Source: Flavobacterium sandaracinum
Lineage (GTDB): Bacteria; Bacteroidota; Bacteroidia; Flavobacteriales; Flavobacteriaceae
NCBI RefSeq assembly: GCF_004349135.1
Contig: NZ_SMFN01000002.1
Span: 248,001-312,000 of the forward strand
Direction: 5' to 3'
DNA length: 64,000 bases
This document shows positions 55,484-63,430 of the stretch, one piece after another. Position 1 is the stretch's first letter. Each line of letters starts with the position of its first letter. The position numbers and the translations under genes are program-made. Below the pieces are notes generated by a model, which made no database searches, was not told the origin of the DNA, and saw only the letters and a list, made by a program, of their open reading frames with translations.

Positions 55484-56608
55484 ATGCAACTGATGAAAAA
55501 ATCTATATATATTATTACATTAACTCTTGTTTTATTTTCCTGTAAAGAATCGAAAACAGAGGAAGTGGAACAAAAAGACAACGGTTTGACAACTGTAACT
55601 TCCGCCCAATTTAAATCTTCGGGAATGGAGATTGCGAGTCCAACAGAGCAGAATTTTGATGTAACGGTAAAAGCATCAGGAAAAATTGATGTTCCACCAC
55701 AAAATAGAGCTAGAGTGAATACTTTTATGGGTGGTTATGTAAAATCAACAACGTTGTTGGTTGGAAATAAAGTGACAAAAGGACAAGCTTTGTTAACGCT
55801 ACAGAGTACCGAATTTCTTGACATTCAAAAAGAGTATATGGAAGTGGCGGAGCAACTTAATTTCTTGAAGTCAGAATACGACCGACAAAAAACCTTATAT
55901 GATGAAAAAATCACTTCGCAAAAAAATTACTTAAAAGCCGAAAGTGACTACAGAAGAGCCAGAGCCATGCATCAAAGTTTACGTGCCAAATTAGTGCTTT
56001 TGAATATTAATCCAAGAAATGTAGAGAAAGGAATTATGACTTCAACCATCACTATTTTTTCTCCAATAACGGGCGATATTGTGATTATGAATGCCAATGT
56101 GGGAATGTATGTAGCCCCTTCGGATGTGATTTTAGAAATTGTCGATACGGATCATTTGCATTTAGAGTTAGCCGTTTTTGAAAAAGATATTTTAAATGTA
56201 AAAATTGGACAAAAGATCTATTTTAAAGTTCCTGAAGCTTCCAAAGACATTTTTAATGCCGAAGTACATTTGGTTGGAAAATCAATTGAAGGAAACGACA
56301 GAACGATTAATATTCATGGACATTTAGACGATGCGATTAAACAAAAATTATTAACAGGAATGTTTGTTGAAGCTGAAATAATCATTGATTCCAAAAAAGG
56401 TTTAGCCATTCCTTCTGAAGCATTAATAACAGAAAATAATAAAAATTTCGTGCTTTTATTAGAGAATGAAAAAAATGGATATACATTCAAGAAAATAAGC
56501 GTTACTGTGGGTGAAAAGTCTGAGAAATTCATCGAAATACTTCCAAATTCGATAATAAATGCTTCTTCAAGAATTTTAACAAAAGGGGTGTTTGATTTGG
56601 CTAATTAA
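55484..56608 (+). CDS. CzcB/CusB-type periplasmic adaptor of the metal efflux pump
   Basis: This 374-residue lipoprotein can start at 55484 or, more naturally for its signal peptide, at ATG 55493 (MKKSIYIITLTLVLFSCKES, lipobox Cys17). Features of an RND adaptor are ASGKIDVPPQNRARVNTFMGGYV, a lipoyl hairpin (VGNKVTKGQALLTLQSTEF), IFSPITGDIVIMNANVGMYV and a C-terminal beta-barrel. It couples the CzcA-like pump to the TolC-like domain. It is two bases after the fusion gene and 16 bases before the small membrane protein. Confidence 0.92.
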   Translation: MQLMKKSIYIITLTLVLFSCKESKTEEVEQKDNGLTTVTSAQFKSSGMEIASPTEQNFDVTVKASGKIDVPPQNRARVNTFMGGYVKSTTLLVGNKVTKGQALLTLQSTEFLDIQKEYMEVAEQLNFLKSEYDRQKTLYDEKITSQKNYLKAESDYRRARAMHQSLRAKLVLLNINPRNVEKGIMTSTITIFSPITGDIVIMNANVGMYVAPSDVILEIVDTDHLHLELAVFEKDILNVKIGQKIYFKVPEASKDIFNAEVHLVGKSIEGNDRTINIHGHLDDAIKQKLLTGMFVEAEIIIDSKKGLAIPSEALITENNKNFVLLLENEKNGYTFKKISVTVGEKSEKFIEILPNSIINASSRILTKGVFDLAN

Positions 56609-56624
56609 TTAAAAAAATAAAATT

Positions 56625-57134
56625 ATGAATGATGCTCATTTACACATGGTGGTAAACCATTTTCCAATTATCGGAACTATTTTTGGAATTGGAATTTTGA
56701 TTGCAGGAATATTTTTAAATAACAATTCGGTAAAAAACACGGCTTGTATTTTGTTTATTGTCGCAGCTATTTTTGGTGCATTCAGCATGGGAACGGGAGA
56801 GGGAGCAGAAGAGATGGTTGAAGATTTTCCAAATATTGGTAAAGCAATTATCCATGAACACGAAGAATTAGCGGAGAAATTTGCTCTAGTACTTTATGTA
56901 ACGGGAGTTTTTGCATTGATTTCATTACTAGCGACTGTAAAAAAGTTCCGATTGGCTAAAATATTTTCCTTGATTACGCTTATTTTAGCCTTGATCAGTG
57001 GAGCTATGTCGATAAATGTAGGGACTTCCGGAGGAGAAATTCGTCATACAGAAATTAGAGAAAATAATACTGTATCTGCGCCGGGAAATGAGAATATATC
57101 TGTAGAAAAAGAACGTAAAAATGAAGAAGAGTAA
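56625..57134 (+). CDS. Small four-TM membrane protein (DUF2231-like)
   Basis: This 169-residue protein has four predicted TM helices (about 12-32, 38-56, 85-108 and 115-135). The start MNDAHLHMVVNHFPIIGT contains three His residues near the membrane, which may bind heme or metal. It resembles DUF2231-type proteins. The C-terminal tail is charged and cytoplasmic or periplasmic. It lies 16 bases after the adaptor gene, so it is probably a small accessory of the metal-efflux operon. The specific function is unknown. Confidence 0.75.
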   Translation: MNDAHLHMVVNHFPIIGTIFGIGILIAGIFLNNNSVKNTACILFIVAAIFGAFSMGTGEGAEEMVEDFPNIGKAIIHEHEELAEKFALVLYVTGVFALISLLATVKKFRLAKIFSLITLILALISGAMSINVGTSGGEIRHTEIRENNTVSAPGNENISVEKERKNEEE

Positions 57135-57179
57135 AATCCATTTAACAAAAATTCGTAATTAAGTTACAATAAAAATTGT

Positions 57180-57207
57180 TTTGTAAATAATTTATCTCTT
57201 ATATTTG
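57180..57207 (+). promoter_or_regulatory. Promoter of the histidine operon
   Basis: A -33 TTTG (57180-57183) and -7 TATATTTG (57200-57207) are 16 bases apart, close to the Bacteroidota consensus. The transcription start is predicted about 57214, 23 bases before the leader peptide ATG. Confidence 0.75.
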
Positions 57208-57236
57208 CAAAAGATTTAAAATAATCCAATATAAAA

Positions 57237-57296
57237 ATGTTTACAAATCAATTGCATCATCATCATTTTCATTATTGCTCTCAAGCGATGTGTTAA
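57237..57296 (+). CDS. hisL: His-rich leader peptide of the his operon attenuator
   Basis: This 19-codon frame encodes MFTNQLHHHHFHYCSQAMC, with four consecutive His codons (57255-57266) and a fifth at 57270-57272. It lies between the his promoter and a strong terminator, and is followed after about 120 bases by hisG. Ribosome stalling at the His codons under histidine starvation would leave TCAAGCG (57281-57287) free to pair with the terminator's 5' arm. The arrangement matches classical his attenuation. Confidence 0.93.
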   Translation: MFTNQLHHHHFHYCSQAMC

Positions 57297-57337
57297 TGGT
57301 ATGTGTGTAAATCATCATATTCTAAAAACCCGTTTGA
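57281..57337 (+). promoter_or_regulatory. Predicted antiterminator helix of the his attenuator
   Basis: TCAAGCG (57281-57287) within the leader peptide frame is complementary to CGTTTGA (57331-57337), the 5' arm of the terminator, with one G-U pair. It forms only if a ribosome is stalled on the His codons; a ribosome at the leader stop codon covers it. Confidence 0.75.
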
Positions 57338-57358
57338 GTACATCAAACGGGTTTTTTA
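57325..57358 (+). terminator. Attenuator terminator of the his operon
   Basis: AAAACCCGTTTGA (57325-57337) and TCAAACGGGTTTT (57343-57355) form a perfect hairpin with a five-base loop and continuing T-run. It lies 29 bases after the leader peptide stop and 58 bases before hisG, so it must be overcome for operon expression. Confidence 0.95.
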
Positions 57359-57415
57359 TTACCCATTATTTGTACTCAATCAAAATATTTTAAACAAAAA
57401 CAAAAAAAAAACAAA

Positions 57416-58273
57416 ATGAGTACATTAAAAATTGCAATTCAAAAATCAGGACGTTTAAACGAAGACAGCATTCAAATTCTAAAAGATGCAGGTATTTCAA
57501 TTGATAACGGAATCGACCAATTAAAAGCCGAAGCATCCAATTTTCCTTTAGAAGTTTTATATTTAAGAAACTCAGATATTCCTCAATATTTGATGGATGG
57601 TGTGGTAGATATTGCTATTGTTGGCGATAATCTATTGGTTGAAAAAGGGGGCAATATTGAAGTAATTCAAAAATTAGGTTTTTCAAAATGCAAAGTATCT
57701 GTTGCAGTACCAAAAGCATTTGAATACAAATCCGTTAAAGATTTAGACGGGATGCGTATCGCCACTTCGTATCCCAAAACAGTGCTTGATTTTTTTAATT
57801 CTAAAGGTGTAACAGTAGATATTCACCAAATTTCAGGTTCTGTTGAAATAGCTCCAAACATTGGTCTTGCTGATGCTATTGTTGATATTGTTTCCAGCGG
57901 AAGTACTTTATTCAAAAATAATCTAAAAGAGGTTGAAGTTATTTTTAAAAGTGAAGCCGTTTTGGCTGTATCGCCAAAAGTAAGCCCAGAATCTCAAAAA
58001 ATAATTGACACGTTAAAATTCAGAATCGAATCAGTTTTAAGAGCAAGAAAATCAAAATACATTTTGATGAATGTTCCAAATGACAAAATTGAAGCAGTTG
58101 GTAAAATTCTTCCCGTATTACGAAGTTTGACGGTTTTGCCGTTAGCACAAGAAGGATGGAGCAGCGTACATTCTGTAATCGACAAAGATACTTTTTGGGA
58201 CGTGATCGATCAATTGAAAGAAGCTGGTGCCGAAGGTATTTTGGTTTGTCCAATTGAAAAAATGGTCCTTTAA
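57416..58273 (+). CDS. hisG: ATP phosphoribosyltransferase (long form)
   Basis: HisG performs the first step of histidine synthesis, joining ATP and PRPP. The 285-residue length is that of the long, His-inhibited form with a C-terminal regulatory domain (about 210-285, ending EGILVCPIEKMVL). Core motifs are KSGRLNEDSIQIL, VVDIAIVGDNLLVEKG, ATSYPKTVLDFF and the PRPP loop region DAIVDIVSSGSTL. It is the first structural gene after the attenuator. It is followed by an intergenic spacer with 21-bp-spaced repeats before hisD. Confidence 0.96.
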   Translation: MSTLKIAIQKSGRLNEDSIQILKDAGISIDNGIDQLKAEASNFPLEVLYLRNSDIPQYLMDGVVDIAIVGDNLLVEKGGNIEVIQKLGFSKCKVSVAVPKAFEYKSVKDLDGMRIATSYPKTVLDFFNSKGVTVDIHQISGSVEIAPNIGLADAIVDIVSSGSTLFKNNLKEVEVIFKSEAVLAVSPKVSPESQKIIDTLKFRIESVLRARKSKYILMNVPNDKIEAVGKILPVLRSLTVLPLAQEGWSSVHSVIDKDTFWDVIDQLKEAGAEGILVCPIEKMVL

Positions 58274-58312
58274 AAGTTTTAAATTATAACATATTCTATT
58301 TAAGAATTCATT

Positions 58313-58345
58313 GCGAACTTTGCGAAAACCTTTGTGAACTTTGCG
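58313..58345 (+). repeat. 21-bp-period direct repeat before hisD
   Basis: GCGAACTTTGCG (58313-58324) and GTGAACTTTGCG (58334-58345) are repeated 21 bases apart. The same pattern, with C/T changes, is found before hisF at 63383-63416. It ends 15 bases before the hisD ATG. Confidence 0.75.
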
Positions 58346-58360
58346 GTTAAAAACAATACA

Positions 58361-59653
58361 ATGAATAAAATATACAATCCAAAACCAGAAACGTGGTCAT
58401 CAATTTTAGAACGGCCAACAAAAACGGTAGATGATATTGAAGCTACGGTAAAAGAGATTTTCAAGGAAGTTCAGAAAAAAGGGGATGCCGCTGTAGCCAA
58501 ATATACATCGCTTTTTGATGGCGCTTCGGTGTCCAATATTGAAGTTTCAAAAGCGGAGATTGAGGCTGCTATCGCTACTGTTTCGAATGAATTAAAAGCT
58601 GCAATTGCATTAGCAAAAGAAAATATAACCAAATTTCATACGGCTCAAAAAACAAATCGAGTAGAAGTAGAAACGATTGAAGGCGTGAACTGCTGGCAAG
58701 AAAAAAGACCAATCCAGAAAGTAGGATTGTACATTCCTGGTGGAACAGCACCTTTATTTTCAACAGTGTTGATGCTTGCTGTTCCAGCAGAAATTGCAGG
58801 ATGCAATGAGATTGTATTGTGTTCACCACCAGATAAAAACGGAAATATAAATCCCGCCATTTTGTTTGCTGCAAATTTATGTGGGGTTACTAAAATTTTA
58901 AAAGTGGGCGGAATTCAAGCTATCGCTGGAATGACTTTTGGGACAGAAACGATTCCTAAAGTATATAAAATCTTTGGGCCTGGAAATCAATTTGTGACTG
59001 TGGCTAAACAATTGGCTACACAATTTGGCGTGGCGATCGATATGCCCGCAGGTCCATCGGAATTATTAATTGTTGCTGATGATACTGCAGTTCCAGCCTT
59101 TGTAGCTTCGGATTTATTGTCTCAAGCTGAACACGGAGCGGACAGTCAGGTGATTTTAGTTACTACATCCAGAAAATTAATTGATGCGGTAGAAAAGGAA
59201 GTTCAAATCCAAATGGAAGTTTTACCTAGAAAAATAATCGCAGAAAAAGCGATTGCGAATTCTAAATTAATTTTTGTCGAAAACGACAAAATTGCTTTGG
59301 ATTTAATCAACGAATACGGACCGGAACACTTCATTATTTGTTCTGAATTTGATGATTTTTATAGCAATGGTGTTTGCAATGCAGGATCTGTTTTCATTGG
59401 AAATTTCACTCCAGAAAGCGCGGGTGATTATGCTTCAGGAACCAATCATACGTTGCCGACTAACGGTTATGCAAAAAATTACAGTGGTGTAAATCTGGAT
59501 AGTTTCACGAAGGCGATGACTTTCCAAAAAATAACAGAAAAAGGAATACAAAACATTGGTAAAGCTATAGAAATCATGGCAGAAGCCGAAGGTTTACAAG
59601 CACATAAAAATGCAGTTACATTACGATTAAAAGCGATTGAAGATGGAAAATAA
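58361..59653 (+). CDS. hisD: Histidinol dehydrogenase
   Basis: HisD oxidises histidinol to histidine in two NAD-dependent steps with a zinc ion. The ATG at 58361 (430 residues, MNKIYNPKPETW) is preferred over the upstream GTG, which falls in the repeat element. Motifs include KVGLYIPGGTAPLFSTVLM (core YIPGGTAPL), GPGNQFVTVAKQL, DMPAGPSELL, LSQAEHGADSQV and NEYGPEHF, matching Zn and substrate residues (Gln, His, His, Asp/Glu). Its last 11 bases overlap hisC. Confidence 0.96.
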   Translation: MNKIYNPKPETWSSILERPTKTVDDIEATVKEIFKEVQKKGDAAVAKYTSLFDGASVSNIEVSKAEIEAAIATVSNELKAAIALAKENITKFHTAQKTNRVEVETIEGVNCWQEKRPIQKVGLYIPGGTAPLFSTVLMLAVPAEIAGCNEIVLCSPPDKNGNINPAILFAANLCGVTKILKVGGIQAIAGMTFGTETIPKVYKIFGPGNQFVTVAKQLATQFGVAIDMPAGPSELLIVADDTAVPAFVASDLLSQAEHGADSQVILVTTSRKLIDAVEKEVQIQMEVLPRKIIAEKAIANSKLIFVENDKIALDLINEYGPEHFIICSEFDDFYSNGVCNAGSVFIGNFTPESAGDYASGTNHTLPTNGYAKNYSGVNLDSFTKAMTFQKITEKGIQNIGKAIEIMAEAEGLQAHKNAVTLRLKAIEDGK

Positions 59654-60692
59654 TTTCGATATAAATAATTTGGTTCGGGAGAACGTAAAATCAATGAAAC
59701 CCTATTCGTCAGCTCGTGATGAATTTGAGGATTTTGATACTGCAGATATGATTTTTTTGGATGCCAATGAAAATCCGTTTGAAAATGGAGTAAATCGTTA
59801 TCCAGATCCACAACAATTGAGTGTGAAAGAAGTTTTAGCAAAACAAAAATTTGTCAAAACCAATCAAATTTTGCTAGGAAATGGAAGTGATGAAGTACTG
59901 GATTTGTTATTCAGAGCTTTTTGTGAACCAAAAACAGATAACGTAATCACTTTGCCACCAACCTATGGAATGTATGGTGTTTTAGCTAATATCAATGCAG
60001 TAGAAAACAAAGAAGTTTTACTTTCGGATGATTTTCAACCGCAAATTGAGAAAATTATGGAAGCTGTAAATGAACACACTAAAATCATCTTCTTGTGTTC
60101 TCCAAATAACCCAACTGGGAATTCGTTTTCAGATGAAAGTGTTGCGTATCTGTTGCAAAATTTCAAAGGTTTGGTCGTAATTGATGAAGCTTATATTGAC
60201 TTTTCGAAAAAAGAAAGCTGGAGTAATGAATTAGATGAATATCCAAATTTAGTTATTACACAAACTTTATCAAAAGCGTATGGTTTGGCAGGAATTAGAT
60301 TGGGGATTTGTTATGCTTCTGCTGAAATAATTTCGGTTTTAAATAAAATAAAACCACCGTATAATGTAAATGAATTAACTCAAAAAAGAGCTTTAGAACG
60401 ACTGGACAAACCAGAAAAAATAAAATCTGAAATCGAATCTATTATAACACAAAGGTCAGTGTTACTTAAAGTATTACTTGATGTAGATTTTGTCGAAAAA
60501 ATTTTTCCAACCGAAGCCAATTTTATTTTGGTAAAAGTAGATGATGCCAATAAAAGATATGCAGAGTTGATTGCAAAAGGAATTGTAATCAGAAATAGAA
60601 CAACCCAACCGTTATGCAATAATTGCTTGCGTTTTACTGTTGGAACAGAACAAGAAAATATGAAATTAATTGAGGTGTTAAAGCAACTTTAA
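59643..60692 (+). CDS. hisC: Histidinol-phosphate aminotransferase
   Basis: HisC is a class II PLP aminotransferase converting imidazole-acetol phosphate to histidinol phosphate. The ATG at 59643 is chosen over an upstream TTG and gives 349 residues. Visible PLP-site features are NENPFENG, GNGSDEVLDLLFRAF, CSPNNPTGN, VIDEAYIDF and the Lys in TLSKAYGLAGIRLG. It overlaps hisD by 11 bases, so translation is coupled, and hisB follows after 24 bases. Confidence 0.96.
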   Translation: MENNFDINNLVRENVKSMKPYSSARDEFEDFDTADMIFLDANENPFENGVNRYPDPQQLSVKEVLAKQKFVKTNQILLGNGSDEVLDLLFRAFCEPKTDNVITLPPTYGMYGVLANINAVENKEVLLSDDFQPQIEKIMEAVNEHTKIIFLCSPNNPTGNSFSDESVAYLLQNFKGLVVIDEAYIDFSKKESWSNELDEYPNLVITQTLSKAYGLAGIRLGICYASAEIISVLNKIKPPYNVNELTQKRALERLDKPEKIKSEIESIITQRSVLLKVLLDVDFVEKIFPTEANFILVKVDDANKRYAELIAKGIVIRNRTTQPLCNNCLRFTVGTEQENMKLIEVLKQL

Positions 60693-60716
60693 AACCTTAA
60701 ACTTTAAACTATTTTA

Positions 60717-61853
60717 ATGAAAAAAATACTTTTTATAGATCGAGACGGAACAATGGTTTTGGAACCAAATGATTATCAACTGGACAGTTTTGGAAAATTA
60801 GAATTTTATCCAAATGCCTTTCAATATTTGGGTAAAATAGCTAAAGAATTGGATTTTGAATTGGTAATGGTGACCAATCAAGATGGTTTAGGAACCGATT
60901 CTCATCCTGAAATTAACTTTTGGCCAGTACATAATTTAATTATGAAAGCTTTTGAAAATGAAGGAGTGGTTTTCAAAGAAGTGTTTATCGACAAGACTTT
61001 TCCTTACCAAAATGTACCAACTCGCAAGCCTGGTACAGCTATGTTGACACAATATATTGACAATTCTGAATATGATTTGGAAAACTCATTCGTAATTGGA
61101 GATAGAATAACCGATGTAGAATTGGCAAAAAACTTGGGTTCAAAAGCGATCTTCATTAACAGAGATGAAGCGTTGGGTGGTGATGAAATAGCTTCAAAAA
61201 GACATGAATTGGATTTGGTTATTGCATTGCAAACTACAGAATGGAAAACTATTTATGAGTTTTTGAAATTAGAAGAACGTTCTGCTTCAATTGAAAGAAA
61301 AACCAATGAAACGGATATTTTTATCAAGTTGAATTTGGATGGAACTGGAAAAAGTAAAATTGAAACCGGAATTGCTTTTTTTGACCACATGCTCGACCAA
61401 ATTGCGCGCCACGGACAAATGGATTTGGAGATTCTTGTAAAAGGAGATCTAGAAGTCGATGAACACCACACAATTGAAGATACAGCTATTGCTTTAGGAG
61501 AAGTTTTTGCAAAAGCCTTAGGCAACAAATTGGGAATTGAGCGTTATGGTTTTTGTTTGCCCATGGATGATTGTTTGGCACAAGTAGCGATTGATTTTGG
61601 AGGAAGAAATTGGCTGGTTTGGGAAACCGAATTCAAACGTGAAATGGTAGGTAAAATGCCAACGGAGATGTTTTTCCACTTTTTTAAATCATTCTCAGAT
61701 GGAGCCAAAGCGAATATCAATATCAAAGCAGAAGGAACGAACGAGCATCACAAGATAGAAGCTATTTTTAAAGCTTTTGCAAAAGCAATAAAAGTTGCAG
61801 TGAAACGCGATACAGAAAAGATGATTTTGCCATCAACAAAAGGAATGTTGTAA
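60717..61853 (+). CDS. hisB: Bifunctional histidinol phosphatase / imidazoleglycerol-phosphate dehydratase
   Basis: This 378-residue fusion has an N-terminal HAD phosphatase (1-165; nucleophile Asp8 and Asp10 in FIDRDGT) and a C-terminal IGPD domain (about 188-378). IGPD has [27 protein letters not shown] and [19 protein letters not shown], with the manganese-binding His clusters intact. It catalyses two non-consecutive steps of the pathway. The fused form is known in enterobacteria and several Bacteroidota. It is followed by a palindromic spacer before hisH. Confidence 0.96.
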   Translation: MKKILFIDRDGTMVLEPNDYQLDSFGKLEFYPNAFQYLGKIAKELDFELVMVTNQDGLGTDSHPEINFWPVHNLIMKAFENEGVVFKEVFIDKTFPYQNVPTRKPGTAMLTQYIDNSEYDLENSFVIGDRITDVELAKNLGSKAIFINRDEALGGDEIASKRHELDLVIALQTTEWKTIYEFLKLEERSASIERKTNETDIFIKLNLDGTGKSKIETGIAFFDHMLDQIARHGQMDLEILVKGDLEVDEHHTIEDTAIALGEVFAKALGNKLGIERYGFCLPMDDCLAQVAIDFGGRNWLVWETEFKREMVGKMPTEMFFHFFKSFSDGAKANINIKAEGTNEHHKIEAIFKAFAKAIKVAVKRDTEKMILPSTKGML

Positions 61854-61858
61854 AATTG

Positions 61859-61913
61859 TTTAAAGTTTAACGTTTAAGGTTGACTCGAGCAACTTTAAAC
61901 TTTAAACTTTAAA
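61859..61913. repeat. Palindromic element between hisB and hisH
   Basis: TTTAAAGTTTAACGTTTAAGG (left arm, 61859-61882) is nearly the inverse of the right arm CAACTTTAAACTTTAAACTT (61890-61913), with two mismatches. The pair fold into a long A-T hairpin, with no trailing T-run, just before hisH. Confidence 0.8.
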
Positions 61914-61930
61914 ATTGAAACAAAAGCTAA

Positions 61931-62518
61931 ATGAAAATAGTAATTATAAATTACGGAGCAGGAAATATTCAAAGCATTATGTTTGCCATAGAACGATTGG
62001 GTTTTCAAGCTGTTTTAAGCAACGATTGGAAGGAAATCAAAGCTGCCGATAAAGTGATTTTTCCGGGTGTTGGCGAAGCAAGTTCTGCCATGCGAATGCT
62101 AGTAGATAGCGGTCTTGATGTGTTAATTCCAACTTTAAAACAACCCGTTTTGGGGATTTGTTTGGGGATGCAATTGATGTGCAACAAATCAGAAGAAGGA
62201 AATACCACAGGTTTAGGTATTTTTGATGTTGATGTGATTAAATTTACACCAAAAGTAAAAGTGCCTCAAATGGGTTGGAACCAAATTTATAATTTGAAAT
62301 CGGATTTATTCAAAGGAATTTCTGAAAATGAATATATGTATTTAGTGCATAGTTTTTATGCGCCAAATTGCCCCGAAGCTATCGCTACAACGAATTATGA
62401 AGTAGAATATGCCTCGGCTTTGCAAAAAGATAATTTTTATGGAACACAATTTCACCCCGAAAAAAGTGGTGATGTTGGAGAGAAAATTTTGGGAAATTTT
62501 CTCAAATTGAATGATTGA
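61931..62518 (+). CDS. hisH: Imidazole glycerol phosphate synthase glutaminase subunit
   Basis: HisH releases ammonia from glutamine and channels it to HisF. This 195-residue class I glutaminase has the nucleophile Cys77 in VLGICLGMQL, YGAGNIQS at the N-terminus, PGVGEASSAM and the His-Glu pair in FHPEKSGDVG. It is intact. It lies after the hisB palindrome, 17 bases from its end, and is followed by an AT-rich spacer with repeats before hisA. Confidence 0.96.
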   Translation: MKIVIINYGAGNIQSIMFAIERLGFQAVLSNDWKEIKAADKVIFPGVGEASSAMRMLVDSGLDVLIPTLKQPVLGICLGMQLMCNKSEEGNTTGLGIFDVDVIKFTPKVKVPQMGWNQIYNLKSDLFKGISENEYMYLVHSFYAPNCPEAIATTNYEVEYASALQKDNFYGTQFHPEKSGDVGEKILGNFLKLND

Positions 62519-62605
62519 AAAATTTAAATATTGAAAAATTAAGGGAACGAATACTTCTTAATTTCCAATCTTTAAATTATTGAATTTTTAAATCTTTAAA
62601 TTAAA
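62519..62605. repeat. AT-rich palindromic spacer between hisH and hisA
   Basis: GAAAAATTTAAATATTGAAA (left) is loosely inverse to TTCCAATCTTTAAATTATTG and following bases on the right. The right part is similar to that in the 37407-37494 element (CAATC/TTTAAAT words). It ends directly before the hisA ATG. Confidence 0.6.
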
Positions 62606-62608
62606 AAA

Positions 62609-63331
62609 ATGAGAATAATACCAGCAATAGATATCATCGACGGAAAATGTGTTCGCTTGTCGAAAGGCGATTACAATACCAAAATCATATACAATGAAAA
62701 TCCACTTGAAGTAGCGAAATCATTCGAAGCCCATGGAATCGAATACTTGCATTTGGTTGATTTAGACGGTGCAAAGTCAAGCCAAATTGTGAACTACAAA
62801 ATTTTGGAACAAATTGCGACGCAAACCAAACTAAAAATTGATTTTGGTGGCGGATTAAAATCGGATGCCGATTTGAAGATTGCTTTCGAAAGTGGTGCTA
62901 ATCAAATTACCGGTGGAAGTATTGCTGTTAAAAACAGAGCGATTTTTGAAAAATGGATTGCTGAATACGGTTCTGATAAAATCATTTTGGGAGCAGATGC
63001 TACTAATGAAAAAGTAGCGGTTTCTGGTTGGTTAGAAGATTCAAATGAGGATTTGATTCCGTTTGTCCAAGAGTATCAAAACAAAGGAATTCAGTATGTA
63101 ATTTGTACGGATATCGCAAAAGACGGCATGCTTGAAGGACCAAGTTTTGATTTATATGCTAAAATTTTGGCGGAAGCCAAAGGAATAAAATTGATTGCTT
63201 CGGGAGGAATATCTACTTTTGATGAATTGCCTAAATTAGCTGAATTAGGTTGTGAAGGAACAATAATTGGAAAAGCAATTTACGAAGGACGAATTAGTTT
63301 AAAGCAATTAGAGAATTATATAATAAAATAG
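62609..63331 (+). CDS. hisA: ProFAR isomerase
   Basis: HisA isomerises ProFAR to PRFAR. This 240-residue TIM barrel has the catalytic Asp8 near the start ([19 protein letters not shown]), [20 protein letters not shown], the second catalytic Asp in [13 protein letters not shown] and [11 protein letters not shown]. The start follows an AT-rich spacer. It is followed by a 99-base spacer with 21-bp-spaced repeats before hisF. Confidence 0.96.
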   Translation: MRIIPAIDIIDGKCVRLSKGDYNTKIIYNENPLEVAKSFEAHGIEYLHLVDLDGAKSSQIVNYKILEQIATQTKLKIDFGGGLKSDADLKIAFESGANQITGGSIAVKNRAIFEKWIAEYGSDKIILGADATNEKVAVSGWLEDSNEDLIPFVQEYQNKGIQYVICTDIAKDGMLEGPSFDLYAKILAEAKGIKLIASGGISTFDELPKLAELGCEGTIIGKAIYEGRISLKQLENYIIK

Positions 63332-63382
63332 ATTATTTCACAAAGGCACACAAAGAAAATGCAACGATTCTAAGAGAATTTT

Positions 63383-63416
63383 GTGAATCTCTGTGAAATC
63401 TTCGTGAATCTCTGTG
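63383..63416 (+). repeat. 21-bp-period direct repeat before hisF
   Basis: GTGAATCTCTGTG is exactly repeated at 63383-63395 and 63404-63416, a 21-base period. It is the same family as the repeat before hisD, ending 14 bases before the hisF ATG. Confidence 0.8.
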
Positions 63417-63430
63417 TAACAATAAAAAAT

